Shown here: positions 52,712 to 63,217 of the stretch, piece after piece | Position numbering within the stretch: the stretch's first letter is position 1 | Layout: the number at the start of each line of letters is the position of its first letter | Source: Candidatus Rickettsia kotlanii | Lineage (GTDB): Bacteria; Pseudomonadota; Alphaproteobacteria; Rickettsiales; Rickettsiaceae | Direction of reading: 5' to 3' | Assembly (NCBI GenBank): GCA_030295365.1 | Contig: AP027062.1 | Span: 20,001-84,000, forward strand | DNA: 64,000 nt | Program-made: the position numbers and the translations under genes | Notes under the pieces: model-generated | Database searches by the model: none | What the model saw: the letters and a program-made list of their open reading frames with translations, nothing else | Told to the model about the DNA's origin: nothing

Positions 52712-52846
52712 ATTGTGGCACTATTAATAAAATAATTTCAAAGTTATTTTGTTAACAATGCCATATCAATTTTATTCAGATTTATAAATATATACAACTA
52801 TGTTTTATTTTTAAATAAAATGATATGCTTCCCTGAACCATTTAAG

Positions 52847-52932
52847 TGGTGGAGGGAGAAGGATTCGAACCTTCGAACGCTCACGCGGGCAGATTTACAG
52901 TCTGCTGCCATTGACCACTCGGCCACCCCTCC
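52847..52932 (-). tRNA. tRNA-Tyr (anticodon GTA)
   Basis: The 86-nt class II tRNA starts GGAGGGGTGGCCGAGTGG, with anticodon loop CTGTAAA (GTA), a long variable arm (CCGCGTGAGCG region) and encoded CCA. It is the first gene of the tRNA-tRNA-tuf unit. Confidence 0.96.
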
Positions 52933-53067
52933 TAAAGAACTTTACTGTATTAAATAGACTAATTCACTGTAAAATACAATATATAATTAGTATCAGGACT
53001 TAATAAAACTCCTTGCCGAATCATCAAATAAACAAATGGCAGCTTGCACATTTATTTATTGTAACTT

Positions 53068-53094
53068 TCTATAATAAATAGTAGTTTCTGTCAA
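53068..53094 (-). promoter_or_regulatory. Probable promoter of tRNA-Tyr - tRNA-Gly - tuf
   Basis: TTGACA (53094-53089) and TATAGA (53073-53068) on the minus strand are separated by 15 nt, slightly short, about 136 nt upstream of tRNA-Tyr. It is the best sigma-70 match in the gap between rlmB and tRNA-Tyr. Confidence 0.4.
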
Positions 53095-53122
53095 GAACAA
53101 ATTATTGACGGTTTTCAATAAG

Positions 53123-53845
53123 ATGCAAAATAAAAAACTTGATTCTAAAGATTGTTATTATATGTATGGGAAACATCCTGTATTTTCTGCTCTAAATAAT
53201 CCAAAACGTCAAATTGACAATATTTTATGCACTAGGGAAATTTTTGATACAAACAAAAAATTAATAGGTACTAGATCTTATGAACTTGTTAATAACGATA
53301 TTTTATCTAAATTACTGGGAAACCAAACACATCAAGGAATAGCTGCAAAAATTAGACCAATTTTTTCTTATAATTTAGAAGACATAGATATAACAAACCC
53401 AAAATGTAAAATTGCGATTCTTGATCAAATAACAGACACACAAAATATTGGAGCAATTATTCGTAGTGCCGCTGCTTTTGATATAAATGCTATAATATTA
53501 CCTCAAGATAATTCTCCGAATGAAAGCGGCGGCATTGCTAAAGCGGCTTGCGGTACTTTAGAATTAATACCTATAATTAAAGTTACTAACTTACGCTCAT
53601 GTATGAATTATCTTAAAAAACACGGCTTTTGGATTATAGGTCTAACAGGTTCTGCAAATGACTACTTTAGCGATAAATTAATTTCCGACAAAATAGTATT
53701 GGTATTTGGCTCAGAAGATAAAGGCATACGAAGATTAGTCGCAGAAACATGTGATTATTTAGCCAAAATCCCTATTTCTCAGAAAGTAGAAAGTCTTAAT
53801 GTATCAAATGCCGCTTCTATAATTTTTTATTCATTACATAAATAG
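53123..53845 (+). CDS. rlmB: SpoU-family 23S rRNA (guanosine-2'-O-) methyltransferase, RlmB-like
   Basis: The N-terminal substrate domain (YMYGKHPVFSALNNPKR) is followed by a SPOUT knot. Its motifs are TDTQNIGAIIRSAAAF (motif 1, Arg conserved), VFGSEDKGIRRLVAETCD (motif 2) and IPISQKVESLNVSNAASIIFYSL (motif 3). By family it methylates the ribose of G2251 in 23S rRNA. I place the start at ATG 53123 (240 residues); a TTG six codons upstream is also open. No clear ribosome site favours either. It is divergent from the tRNA-tuf unit. Confidence 0.85.
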   Translation: MQNKKLDSKDCYYMYGKHPVFSALNNPKRQIDNILCTREIFDTNKKLIGTRSYELVNNDILSKLLGNQTHQGIAAKIRPIFSYNLEDIDITNPKCKIAILDQITDTQNIGAIIRSAAAFDINAIILPQDNSPNESGGIAKAACGTLELIPIIKVTNLRSCMNYLKKHGFWIIGLTGSANDYFSDKLISDKIVLVFGSEDKGIRRLVAETCDYLAKIPISQKVESLNVSNAASIIFYSLHK

Positions 53846-53955
53846 TATTTTTAATAAATCAAATATCGTTTTTTATTTACTTCGATATAAATATTTAGTC
53901 TAATAAAATTAAAGTCATAAACTTTTATTATATCAATTAATTTGCGAAAAAAGTC

Positions 53956-54408
53956 ATGAAAAGGGGACAAAATGAACAAATTATCGAGAGTGTTGAAAAA
54001 CAATTAGACATATTTATAAATGCACTGACAGAAAAAGAGATAACAACAGCTATATTAAACAATTTTTTTGATAAAGTGATCAATAACCTCAAGAATGAAA
54101 GATTAATTAATGATACTATATTTGATATATATCAAGGTAAAGCAGTAATTACTAAACCTATATATTCCGATTATATAGCATCTTCCGAACCTAAATATAA
54201 CGAACATTGGCAAAAATTTTATAGTTTTAATCGTAATCTTATGATAGAAAACACATTAATATTTATTGCTAAGAATCTAAAAAAAGCTTCTTTAACAGAC
54301 AAATTATATTATAGCTTTGCTAAATTAGCCCAGCAATTAGACTTGAATGCAGTAAGTGATCATTTTATGAAAAAAATAGATAATTATATAACATTTAACA
54401 ATTTATGA
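53956..54408 (+). CDS. Hypothetical protein, 150 residues, coupled to fumC
   Basis: The protein is helical and charged ([37 protein letters not shown]), with no signal peptide or membrane span. Its stop overlaps the fumC start as ATGA, so the two are probably translated together. I know no family. The steady composition, normal codon use and close coupling indicate a real gene. A role connected with fumarase is guilt by location only. Confidence 0.7.
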   Translation: MKRGQNEQIIESVEKQLDIFINALTEKEITTAILNNFFDKVINNLKNERLINDTIFDIYQGKAVITKPIYSDYIASSEPKYNEHWQKFYSFNRNLMIENTLIFIAKNLKKASLTDKLYYSFAKLAQQLDLNAVSDHFMKKIDNYITFNNL

Positions 54409-55796
54409 AAAATTACAGAACCGAAAGTGATTCTTTTGGAGAAATTCAAATAGAAGAAAAATTTTATTGGGGAGCTCAAACTCAAAGATCTTTAGAAAAT
54501 TTTAAAATAGGCAAGCAAAAAATGCCTAAAATTTTAATTCGTGCTCTTGCTATTTTAAAAAAATGTGCAGCACAGGTTAATCATGAGTTTGGTGATTTAG
54601 AAGCTAAAATCGCTATAAGTATAGATAAAGCCACGGATAGAATCTTAGAAGGCGAATTTGAGGATAATTTTCCTTTAGTAGTTTGGCAAACAGGTTCAGG
54701 AACGCAAACAAACATGAATATGAACGAGGTTATTGCCTCTATTGCCAACGAAGAACTAACAGGCAAGAAGGGCGGCAAATCTCCGGTACATCCTAACGAT
54801 CATGTTAATAAAGGACAATCATCCAACGACTCTTTTCCAACCGCTATGCATATAGCAACCGTACTTGCAACTAAACAGCAACTGATACCAGCTTTGAATA
54901 ATATACTTACCTCTTTGCAGGATAAGTCAAAAGATTGGAACAAAATCATAAAAATAGGACGTACCCACTTGCAAGATGCAACTCCTTTAACTCTTAAACA
55001 GGAATTCTCCGGATATATTACACAAATAGAGTATGCTTTAGAACGCATAGAAAATGCACTACAAAAAGTTTATCTACTTGCTCAAGGAGGAACGGCAGTT
55101 GGTACAGGTATTAACTCAAAAATAGGCTTTGATATAAAATTTGCCGAGAAAGTAGCAGAGTTTACTAAACAACCCTTTAAGACGGCTCCTAATAAATTTG
55201 AAAATCTAGCTGCTCACGACGCACTAGTAGAATTTTCAGGAACTCTTAATACTATAGCAGTTAGCTTAATGAAAATAGCAAATGATATAAGACTGCTCGG
55301 CTCCGGTCCAAGATGCGGTCTTGGTGAGCTACATTTACCTGAAAATGAACCTGGTTCTTCTATTATGCCCGGTAAAGTAAACCCTACACAAGTCGAAGCT
55401 TTAACAATGGTGTGCAGTCAGGTGATGGGAAATCATGTTACGGTTACTATTGCCGGCTCAAACGGACATCTTGAACTTAACGTATTTAAACCCGTAATAA
55501 TATACAATATCCTACAATCTATAGAGCTATTATCCGATAGCGTAAATAGCTTTGTTACTCACTGTGTTAAAGGATTAGAACCCAATATAGCACGCATTAA
55601 TGATTTACGTGATAAATCTCTAATGCTTGTTACAGCTCTTAATCCGCATATAGGCTATGATAATGCCGCAAAAATTGCTAAAGAAGCGTATAAGCACGGG
55701 ATCACTTTAAAAGAAGCAGCTAAAAAACTCAATTTTCTATCGGAAGCAGAATTTGATAAAATAATAGTACCTGAAAAAATGGTTGGTCAATCTTAG
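54405..55796 (+). CDS. fumC: Fumarase class II
   Basis: This 463-residue iron-free tetrameric enzyme of the TCA cycle interconverts fumarate and malate. [16 protein letters not shown] (about 97-112), [25 protein letters not shown] (about 125-149), [10 protein letters not shown] (about 186-195), and the superfamily signature [11 protein letters not shown] (about 317-327) are all present. It is complete. It overlaps the upstream small gene by 4 nt. Rickettsiae rely on TCA oxidation for energy, so the gene is expected. Confidence 0.97.
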   Translation: MKNYRTESDSFGEIQIEEKFYWGAQTQRSLENFKIGKQKMPKILIRALAILKKCAAQVNHEFGDLEAKIAISIDKATDRILEGEFEDNFPLVVWQTGSGTQTNMNMNEVIASIANEELTGKKGGKSPVHPNDHVNKGQSSNDSFPTAMHIATVLATKQQLIPALNNILTSLQDKSKDWNKIIKIGRTHLQDATPLTLKQEFSGYITQIEYALERIENALQKVYLLAQGGTAVGTGINSKIGFDIKFAEKVAEFTKQPFKTAPNKFENLAAHDALVEFSGTLNTIAVSLMKIANDIRLLGSGPRCGLGELHLPENEPGSSIMPGKVNPTQVEALTMVCSQVMGNHVTVTIAGSNGHLELNVFKPVIIYNILQSIELLSDSVNSFVTHCVKGLEPNIARINDLRDKSLMLVTALNPHIGYDNAAKIAKEAYKHGITLKEAAKKLNFLSEAEFDKIIVPEKMVGQS

Positions 55797-55893
55797 ATTT
55801 GATATAAAGATATTAATTTAAACTATTAATGTTACTGTACAAAATCTTATAAATAGGATAATATTAAATTAGTCTATTTATTATATTACCTAT

Positions 55894-56136
55894 GTGAAAC
55901 AAAATTTATCTTATCAAATTAACCTACTTGAAGCGAAAACTCATTTTTCTGATCTAATACAGCGTGTACAAGATGGAGAGCAAATTACCATTTGTAAGCA
56001 TAATACGCCGGTTGTAAAAGTTATAGCTCAAAAACCTAAAATGGATAATATAGCAGAGCAAATATGAGAATTCCACAAAGGCAAAAGATTAGCTCCTTAT
56101 ACTATTAACGAGCTTAGAGATGAAGGTAGAAAATAG
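55894..56136 (+). pseudogene. Phd/YefM-type antitoxin with premature UGA
   Basis: GTG at 55894 opens YQINLLEAKTHFSDLIQRV, then GEQITICKHNTPVVKVI, the typical Phd N-terminal DNA-binding fold. UGA at 56065-56067 stops it after 57 codons. Reading on in frame gives EFHKGKRLAPYTINELRDEGRK and TAG at 56134, a typical toxin-binding tail. The UGA falls where many homologues have Trp, so a single TGG to TGA change is the simplest explanation. The toxin start GTG overlaps the TAG. The repressor half may still be made; the neutralising half would not. Confidence 0.85.
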
Positions 56137-56549
56137 TGAATCCTAAACCGTTTATAGCTGATTGCTCCATAACTGTCTCATGGTTCTTTTATGATGAACG
56201 TGATAAATATTCAGATTTTACATTAGATTATTGTTATAAGTTTATAGTACCGCCTCTTTGGAGACTTGAAGTAACTAATGTAATATTAATAGCAGAAAAA
56301 CGTGCTAGAATAAAATTAGTAGAGGTTATTAAAATAATAGATTTTTTCCTCCCCCTTAATATATCAAATTTAAATTTTTCCATACATGAAATTATACAAA
56401 CTGCAAGAACCAATAATCTTACTGCATATGATACAACTTATTTATTAACTGCCATGCATGAAGGACTTCCTATAGCCACTAACGATAAAGCATTAATCAA
56501 AGCATGTCATAATAACGGCATTCCACTATTTTATAGTGAATTCGCGTGA
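56136..56549 (+). CDS. VapC-like PIN-domain ribonuclease toxin
   Basis: This 137-residue PIN domain has the acidic residues that bind the catalytic metal at D9 (IADCS), E45 (LEVTN), D99 (AYDTTYL) and D117 (ATNDKAL), all intact. Family members cut tRNA or rRNA. The start is GTG 56136, overlapping the antitoxin stop, so translation is coupled to the upstream frame. If the antitoxin stops early, coupling and neutralisation should both suffer. A 25-bp perfect hairpin spans the toxin stop. Confidence 0.88.
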   Translation: MNPKPFIADCSITVSWFFYDERDKYSDFTLDYCYKFIVPPLWRLEVTNVILIAEKRARIKLVEVIKIIDFFLPLNISNLNFSIHEIIQTARTNNLTAYDTTYLLTAMHEGLPIATNDKALIKACHNNGIPLFYSEFA

Positions 56550-56600
56550 ATTATGGACAATTTCTATATCATCCCTAATTCACGCGAATTCACTATAAAA
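56529..56600. other. 25-bp perfect inverted repeat over the vapC stop
   Basis: TTTTATAGTGAATTCGCGTG plus AATTA (56529-56553) is exactly repeated in reverse complement at 56576-56600 with a 22-nt loop. The left arm includes the last codons of the toxin. There is no T-run, so it looks more like an mRNA-protecting stem or a duplicated end than a classical terminator. Confidence 0.65.
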
Positions 56601-56693
56601 TAAAATAATCCACATTTTTCATAAAAAGTTTATGGAAATTTCTAAATCTTTTATTATACTTAAACATTAATTATATAAAATATAAAGAGTATC

Positions 56694-58052
56694 ATGGTTT
56701 TAAATATCAAAGCTCCTGAAAATATAGTATTAAAGCCGACCATTACAGTTTTTGGCATTGGGGGGGCAGGTAGTAATGCAGTAAATAATATGATTAATGC
56801 TAATCTGCAAGGTGCTAATTTTGTAGTAGCTAATACTGATGCACAATCGCTTGAACATTCTTTATGCACTAATAAAATACAACTCGGTGTTTCTACGACT
56901 AGAGGTCTTGGGGCAGGAGCTTCTCCTGAGGTTGGAGCACTTGCTGCTCAAGAATCAGAAAGCGAAATTCGTAGTTACCTAGAAAATAGCAATATGGTAT
57001 TTATTACGGCAGGTATGGGCGGTGGTACAGGTACTGGTTCTGCACCGGTTATTGCACGCATTGCTAAAGAACTAGGCATCCTTACAGTTGGGGTAGTAAC
57101 TAAACCTTTCCATTTTGAAGGCGGTCATCGTATGAAAACTGCCGATAAAGGACTTATTGAATTACAGCAATTCGTTGATACTTTAATTGTAATACCGAAC
57201 CAAAATCTATTCCGTATTGCTAATGAACAAACAACGTTTGCTGATGCTTTCAAAATGGCAGATGACGTATTACATGCAGGCGTTAGAGGAGTAACGGATT
57301 TAATGATTATGCCGGGACTTATTAATCTTGATTTTGCCGATATTAAAGCAGTAATGAGCGAAATGGGTAAAGCAATGATGGGTACAGGTGAAGCTAGTGG
57401 TGAAGATAGAGCTATTAAAGCGGCAGAATCTGCAATTTCAAATCCACTGCTAGATCATAGCTCAATGTGCGGTGCAAGAGGTGTATTAATCAATATTACC
57501 GGCGGTTCCGACATGACCTTATTTGAAGTTGACAACGCTGCTAATAGAATTAGAGAAGAAGTAGATAACCTTGATGCTAATATTATTTTCGGTTCAACGT
57601 TTAATCCGGAATTAAAAGGAATTATCAGAGTATCAGTTGTTGCTACCGGTATTGATGCCGATAAAGTACCGACATATAAACCCGCAATAGCTGAAACTAC
57701 CAATATAGTTCCTGAGGACACTTATAATAAAGCTATAGCACAACCTACACAAATAGAAGAAATTCCTGATTTTAACAGCTACAGTACCGAAAATATTGAA
57801 ATTACCGACTCTCCAATAAATCAAAATTTTATTGGGAATGAAAAAGAGCTAGGATTACATGCCAATACTTTCAACAAATCTGAAGATGACTCACCCAAAC
57901 CATCATTTTTAGGAAAAATCTGGGGTTCTCTGCGTGCTTCAAATAATCAAACTTTAGAACGCAAAAACGTTGTTGTTAGTACTCTAGATCAAGATAATAA
58001 AGAGTCTGATATTCATGACATACCGGCTTTTTTAAGAAAGAAACGGGATTAA
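56694..58052 (+). CDS. ftsZ: Cell division protein FtsZ
   Basis: This 452-residue tubulin-like GTPase forms the division ring. [18 protein letters not shown] is the N-terminal nucleotide motif; [15 protein letters not shown] (about 106-120) is the tubulin signature. A T7-loop-like [24 protein letters not shown] (about 207-230) follows. A variable linker leads to the conserved C-terminal peptide [11 protein letters not shown] that binds FtsA and membrane partners. It stands apart from ftsQA, as usual in Rickettsia. The length is in the alphaproteobacterial range. Confidence 0.97.
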   Translation: MVLNIKAPENIVLKPTITVFGIGGAGSNAVNNMINANLQGANFVVANTDAQSLEHSLCTNKIQLGVSTTRGLGAGASPEVGALAAQESESEIRSYLENSNMVFITAGMGGGTGTGSAPVIARIAKELGILTVGVVTKPFHFEGGHRMKTADKGLIELQQFVDTLIVIPNQNLFRIANEQTTFADAFKMADDVLHAGVRGVTDLMIMPGLINLDFADIKAVMSEMGKAMMGTGEASGEDRAIKAAESAISNPLLDHSSMCGARGVLINITGGSDMTLFEVDNAANRIREEVDNLDANIIFGSTFNPELKGIIRVSVVATGIDADKVPTYKPAIAETTNIVPEDTYNKAIAQPTQIEEIPDFNSYSTENIEITDSPINQNFIGNEKELGLHANTFNKSEDDSPKPSFLGKIWGSLRASNNQTLERKNVVVSTLDQDNKESDIHDIPAFLRKKRD

Positions 58053-58160
58053 ATTTTCCTGCAGATACTGCATCACTAATAAATTATGTAGATAAAACAT
58101 TTAAATGTCACATTCATGATTTATCTTTATCAAATTAAAAAGATTAAAAGTTTTTTATAG

Positions 58161-58444
<284 letters not shown>

Positions 58445-58491
58445 AACCATACTATTTTTCAAAAAAATTTAATATACTATATGACATTTAA

Positions 58492-58610
58492 CGCCATCGC
58501 GAGCAGTCGTAAACTGCGTGGCGATCCAGAAAAAACAATCAAAATTCTGTAAATCAGAATTTTTTACTAGATTGCTTCGTTAAAACTTGCAGTTTCTTCT
58601 CGCAATGACG
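58492..58610. repeat. CATTGCGAG-type intergenic repeat
   Basis: It starts CGCCATCGCGAGCAGTCGTAAACTGCG and ends CTCGCAATGACG. The middle holds CAGAAAAAACAATCAAAATTCTG and TACTAGATTGC. It lies between the ecotin remnant and nfu. Confidence 0.65.
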
Positions 58611-58662
58611 AAGACTAACCTATACAACAAGGTCCGTAGTCGCTCGCAGTTAGCATACTAAA

Positions 58663-59235
58663 TTACTCAAAATCTTCCTCTATAGCTTTAACTTCTTGCA
58701 CTTCCGGTACAAAATGTTTAAGCATGGACTCAATACCGTTTTTTAAGGTGATAGTGGAACTAGGACATCCAAGGCATGCACCACGAAGTGCTAATTTAAC
58801 TACACCGTTTTCAAAGCCTTTATATATTATATCACCGCCATCTTGTGCAACAGATGGACGCACCCTAGCTTCAATAATCTCTACGATTTGCTTCTCTATT
58901 TCCGAAAGCCCATCAAGGTTATGATTTACATTATCTGCTTTGGTGTTTTCTTCAAATACAGGAAAGCCTGAAACAAAATGATCCATAATAACCATTAAGA
59001 CTTCAGGCTTTATAACTTGCCAATTACCTTCAGCTTGTTTAGTTACTGTTATAAAATCACTACCGAAAAACACTGATTTTACATTATTAATATGAAATAA
59101 TGATTCTGCAAGTTTGCTTCTGCCTTTTACTTCAGCAAACTCACTAAAAAATACCGGCTGATCACTACTTATTTCCTGCCCTGGGAAAAATGTTATTGCA
59201 TCCGGATTTGGAGTATTTTCAGTTTGAATAAACAT
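58663..59235 (-). CDS. Nfu-type iron-sulfur scaffold protein
   Basis: The 190-residue protein has an Nfu N-terminal domain (MFIQTENTPNPDAITFFPGQEI) and a NifU-like C-terminal domain with VAQDGGDIIYKGF and GACLGCPSS, whose Cys154 and Cys157 bridge a 4Fe-4S cluster between two subunits. It probably carries clusters to enzymes such as aconitase and lipoyl synthase. The mitochondrial NFU1 architecture is the same, consistent with shared ancestry. Transcribed alone; repeats on both sides. Confidence 0.92.
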   Translation of the reverse strand: MFIQTENTPNPDAITFFPGQEISSDQPVFFSEFAEVKGRSKLAESLFHINNVKSVFFGSDFITVTKQAEGNWQVIKPEVLMVIMDHFVSGFPVFEENTKADNVNHNLDGLSEIEKQIVEIIEARVRPSVAQDGGDIIYKGFENGVVKLALRGACLGCPSSTITLKNGIESMLKHFVPEVQEVKAIEEDFE

Positions 59236-59360
59236 AATTAAAGCATACTAATAAATTTGTTGATTATTATAAATTGATAGTACTACTTTTACAATATATT
59301 TGTATTTAGGCATTTTTGCCGATGAAGCAATCTCATGCAATTTAAGAGAGATTCCCGCTT

Positions 59361-60614
59361 TTAGCTAGGAATAACATAAGGCGGCAAATATCTAATTAAT
59401 ATATAAGCCGGTATAAAACAAAATCCTGCTACAATAAAGAAATAAGTCCAGCCTAAATAAGTAGCTGCATAGCCTGAAATACTACCAAAAAATATGGTAC
59501 TAATATAAGCAATAGAAGTAATTAAAGCAATTTGGGTTATACAATATTTAGAACTACAGCATCTTAATTGGTAAGCAAAAAACGGCGACATAGTTAAGCC
59601 CTTGGTAAATTCTTGAAAAAAGACCGCTATATACAAACTTGTAATATCTCGATTATAAAAATAGAGAAATAAAAAAGATAGGCTAGATAAAGCATGATAT
59701 ATTAATACTCTTTTAAGTAAATAAGAATATTCATATTTTCGGCACAAAACTCCACCTATAAAACCTCCAAGAATTGCAGCACACATACCGAAAGCTTTAT
59801 ATCCAAAAGCTAACTCTTTCTTCGTATACCCAATATCGAGATAAAACATATTCGGCATAATTGACAAAAAATTATCTTGAAGACGATATAGAAGCATAAA
59901 ACTAACAATTATTAGCCATTTAGGTTTCTTGACAAAATCATAAAAAGCATGCCAAAATCTCTCAAAATCATTAATAATTATCTTATCTTTAAATTTAAGC
60001 GGATAGATTATAATTAATAGTAATGACGGTATACATAAAATTGTCATAGCACGATAAACATCTTTCCAGGATATGATAGTAGATAAATATAATGCTCCTG
60101 AACCTGCTATAAGTATACCTATTCTAAAGCCTGTAATACAAGATGCCTCACTTATGCCCCAATTTTTATTTGTAATCAGTAACATCTGTGATGATTGAAG
60201 TAACATATCATAAATGGACGAAAAAAATGTCACAGCTACTAAGCATAAAGCAAATGGTATAAAATGAGTGTTAGGGTTAAAACTTGTTAGAACATATACA
60301 CAAAAAATACAACTAACCAAAGCAATAATTAAACAATACTTATATCCCCGCTTACTTAAAGGAGCAAAACTTACTTTTTCAAGCAAAGGACCCCATAAAA
60401 ATTTAAATATATGAATAAACTTCACTAAACTAAAAAGCCCGATAGTGATTTTATCAAAGCCGGATTCTCGAAGCCAAAAAGAAAGAGTTGAACCGGCAAG
60501 TAAATAAATTAAGCCCCCGGGAAAAGAAATAATTAATATAAAGAAAATATTAGATATATATTGAAATCGTGAAAAATTTAAACTTATGAATTTATCCTCC
60601 TTTAAAATATACAA
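59361..60614 (-). CDS. AmpG-like muropeptide MFS permease
   Basis: About twelve hydrophobic spans over 417 residues. The start region [37 protein letters not shown] and [13 protein letters not shown] match AmpG, which imports anhydromuropeptides for wall recycling. Rickettsiae carry several ampG paralogues; some may have other substrates. Start problem: the longest frame begins at TTG 60614, but a strong AAGGAGG lies inside it. The codon properly spaced from that site is ATA at 60587. No ATG occurs before the first span. Confidence 0.82.
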   Translation of the reverse strand: MYILKEDKFISLNFSRFQYISNIFFILIISFPGGLIYLLAGSTLSFWLRESGFDKITIGLFSLVKFIHIFKFLWGPLLEKVSFAPLSKRGYKYCLIIALVSCIFCVYVLTSFNPNTHFIPFALCLVAVTFFSSIYDMLLQSSQMLLITNKNWGISEASCITGFRIGILIAGSGALYLSTIISWKDVYRAMTILCIPSLLLIIIYPLKFKDKIIINDFERFWHAFYDFVKKPKWLIIVSFMLLYRLQDNFLSIMPNMFYLDIGYTKKELAFGYKAFGMCAAILGGFIGGVLCRKYEYSYLLKRVLIYHALSSLSFLFLYFYNRDITSLYIAVFFQEFTKGLTMSPFFAYQLRCCSSKYCITQIALITSIAYISTIFFGSISGYAATYLGWTYFFIVAGFCFIPAYILIRYLPPYVIPS

Positions 60615-60656
60615 ATTTCATTCCTGCGAAGGCATTACCCGCATGGATATCTAATT

Positions 60657-60756
60657 GTCATTGCGAGCAGCCGTAGGCTGCGTGGCAATCTCATGAGATA
60701 ATAGTAAACTCTTGAGATTGCTTTGTCAATTGCTATACAATGTTCCTCGCAATGAT
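60657..60756. repeat. CATTGCGAG-type intergenic repeat
   Basis: It reads GTCATTGCGAGCAGCCGTAGGCTGCGTGGCAATCTCATGAG and ends TTCCTCGCAATGAT. It begins 43 nt upstream of the AmpG-like frame and lies just past the helicase stop. Confidence 0.7.
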
Positions 60757-60776
60757 ATAAATGACGTAAACCTACA

Positions 60777-62009
60777 CTACGATACTTTCTTTCTTTTATT
60801 ACTGTAGCTGTTACCATCAAAGGTTCTTTTACGGCTACTATCAAAAGCATTAAACTTTTTACCGTCACCACCGGTTCTTTTACCGAATGATCTTTTACGA
60901 TTATTTTTGTCACTTCTAAACTCACTACGTGGCGTAGATTCTCCTTTATTTACTAGACGATCGATTGCACGCCATCTAATAACATCATCAGGAGAAATAA
61001 AAGACAACGCATGTCCGGTAACCCCTGCCCTACCCGTTCTACCTATCCTATGTAAATAATCTTCAGGACACATAGGTAAATCATAATTAATAACATGCTG
61101 TGTATGAGGAATATCAAGCCCACGAGCCGCTACATCAGTTGCTACCATTATTCTATGGTTTGACTTACGAAATGATAAAATTACTCTTGCACGTTGACGC
61201 TGACTTAAATCACCGTGTATAGCTTCTGCTGTATGATTTTCATATTTCAACATTTTAGCTAATTGATCGGCAGAGCGTTTAGTCTTCACAAAAATAATGA
61301 CCGATCCTTCCCTATTACCAAGTTGTTTAGTTAATTCACTAAATTTTTCTTTATCAGAAACATGCATTGATTCCTGTTTTATTTCTACAGCTGCTTTATT
61401 AGTAGCACCTACCGTAATACGTACCGGATTGTTTAGATATTTTTGAGAAATAGCAATAATATGTTTTGGCATAGTAGCAGAAAACATTAAAACTTGTCTT
61501 TTTTCCGGTAAAAATTTATTGATTTCTTCTAATTGTTCTTTCATCCCCATATCAAGCATCCTATCCATTTCGTCAAGTACGGTTATGCCTATACGATCAA
61601 TTTTTAGACTTTCCCTATTTAAGTGATCGATAATACGCCCCGGCGTACCGATAATCACTTTTGGATTCTTTTTTAATTGTATAAATTGTTTAGGCATCGG
61701 TTCACCACCTATCAAAACTGCACTATTAATTTTATAGGATGTAGTTACTTTATTTAAAGTACTGTGTATTTGTGTTGCTAATTCTCTAGTCGGAACAAGA
61801 ATTAAAGCAGTAGTTTTATTTTTAATAAATGAATCAATTAACGGCAATAAATAAGCAAGAGTTTTGCCTGAACCTGTTTGGCTAGAAGCAAGTATGTCCG
61901 ATCCCGCCATTGCAACCGGAATCGATTGTTTTTGTATTTCAGTCGGCGCAGTTATATTCATTGTCTCGAGAGCAATAATTAATTCTTCAGATAAATTAAA
62001 ATTTTTCAT
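60777..62009 (-). CDS. DEAD-box RNA helicase, RhlE-like
   Basis: This 410-residue helicase unwinds RNA, probably in ribosome assembly or mRNA decay. Q-motif APTEIQKQSIPVA, Walker A SSQTGSGKT (42-50), PTRELA, TPGR, SAT, the C-terminal ARGLDIP and HRIGRTGRAG are present. Motif II reads DEMD (146-149) instead of DEAD. The tail is basic with Arg/Lys/Ser, suited to RNA binding. The start is ATG 62009; an upstream TTG four codons earlier is less likely. cspA, another cold-related gene, is the next gene upstream on this strand. Confidence 0.9.
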   Translation of the reverse strand: MKNFNLSEELIIALETMNITAPTEIQKQSIPVAMAGSDILASSQTGSGKTLAYLLPLIDSFIKNKTTALILVPTRELATQIHSTLNKVTTSYKINSAVLIGGEPMPKQFIQLKKNPKVIIGTPGRIIDHLNRESLKIDRIGITVLDEMDRMLDMGMKEQLEEINKFLPEKRQVLMFSATMPKHIIAISQKYLNNPVRITVGATNKAAVEIKQESMHVSDKEKFSELTKQLGNREGSVIIFVKTKRSADQLAKMLKYENHTAEAIHGDLSQRQRARVILSFRKSNHRIMVATDVAARGLDIPHTQHVINYDLPMCPEDYLHRIGRTGRAGVTGHALSFISPDDVIRWRAIDRLVNKGESTPRSEFRSDKNNRKRSFGKRTGGDGKKFNAFDSSRKRTFDGNSYSNKRKKVS

Positions 62010-62525
62010 TATATAATCCAATATAGTTTTAAATCAAAATATGCACATTATTGATTAGACCTCTTAACATAACTCATTGCTTAAAGATATATGAGACATC
62101 GACGCTGCTCTCTCATCCTTACATACTTAACTATGTACGCTGTGTAGAGTAGCAGTGTTTATTCCCTTTATAAGACCAGTGATGCAAGAGGTCTATTGTA
62201 TAAAAAATAAGTTATAGTAAATTAAAATAACGACTTATATAATTATCCTGAATCAAAAAATATGCTTAAGCTAGATTACAAAACACTAACTAAATATATA
62301 AAACGATAATGAACAATGAAACTATTTTAGAATCTTATTCAAGCCAGAATAATATTATTAGATTTAGGGCACTTTCATACCCTTTAGTAAAAATAATTTA
62401 TTATACTTAAATTATATAGGTTATTATAAGACAAAAACAAAATATTTACTATTTTGATAAAGATGACTAGGCTACCTTAAACTATAAACAATTTTGGATA
62501 ACTGCTTTTGGTATTATAAATATAT
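62010..62525. other. Intergenic region with one palindromic repeat
   Basis: About 520 nt. The helicase-proximal part holds the repeat at 62054-62199. The remainder is AT-rich and without a supportable frame or clear terminator for cspA. Confidence 0.45.
62054..62199. repeat. Palindromic repeat with AGACCTCTT ends
   Basis: ATTAGACCTCTT and AAGAGGTCTATTGT are inverted termini. The middle includes CATCCTTACATACTTAACTATGTACGCTG, which resembles a diverged RPE-1 core (CATACGTGAGGAT on the other strand). It lies upstream of the helicase start and may affect its leader. Confidence 0.6.
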
Positions 62526-63130
<605 letters not shown>

Positions 63131-63217
63131 GCCCGCGTGATGGAATGGTAGACATAACGGACTTAAAATCCGTGGAGCGTAAGCTCTTGCCGGTTCAAGT
63201 CCGGCCGCGGGTACCAT
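63131..63217 (+). tRNA. tRNA-Leu (anticodon TAA)
   Basis: This 87-nt class II tRNA has acceptor GCCCGCG/CGCGGGT, D-arm GATGGAATGGTAGAC, anticodon loop CTTAAAA (TAA), long variable arm (GGAGCGTAAGCTCTT), T-loop GGTTCAAGTCC and encoded CCA. An 88-codon open frame over it is an artefact. Confidence 0.95.

Noticed and set aside
60635-60925. 96-codon minus-strand frame over the helicase end
   Set aside because: Out-of-frame reading of the basic helicase tail plus a repeat.
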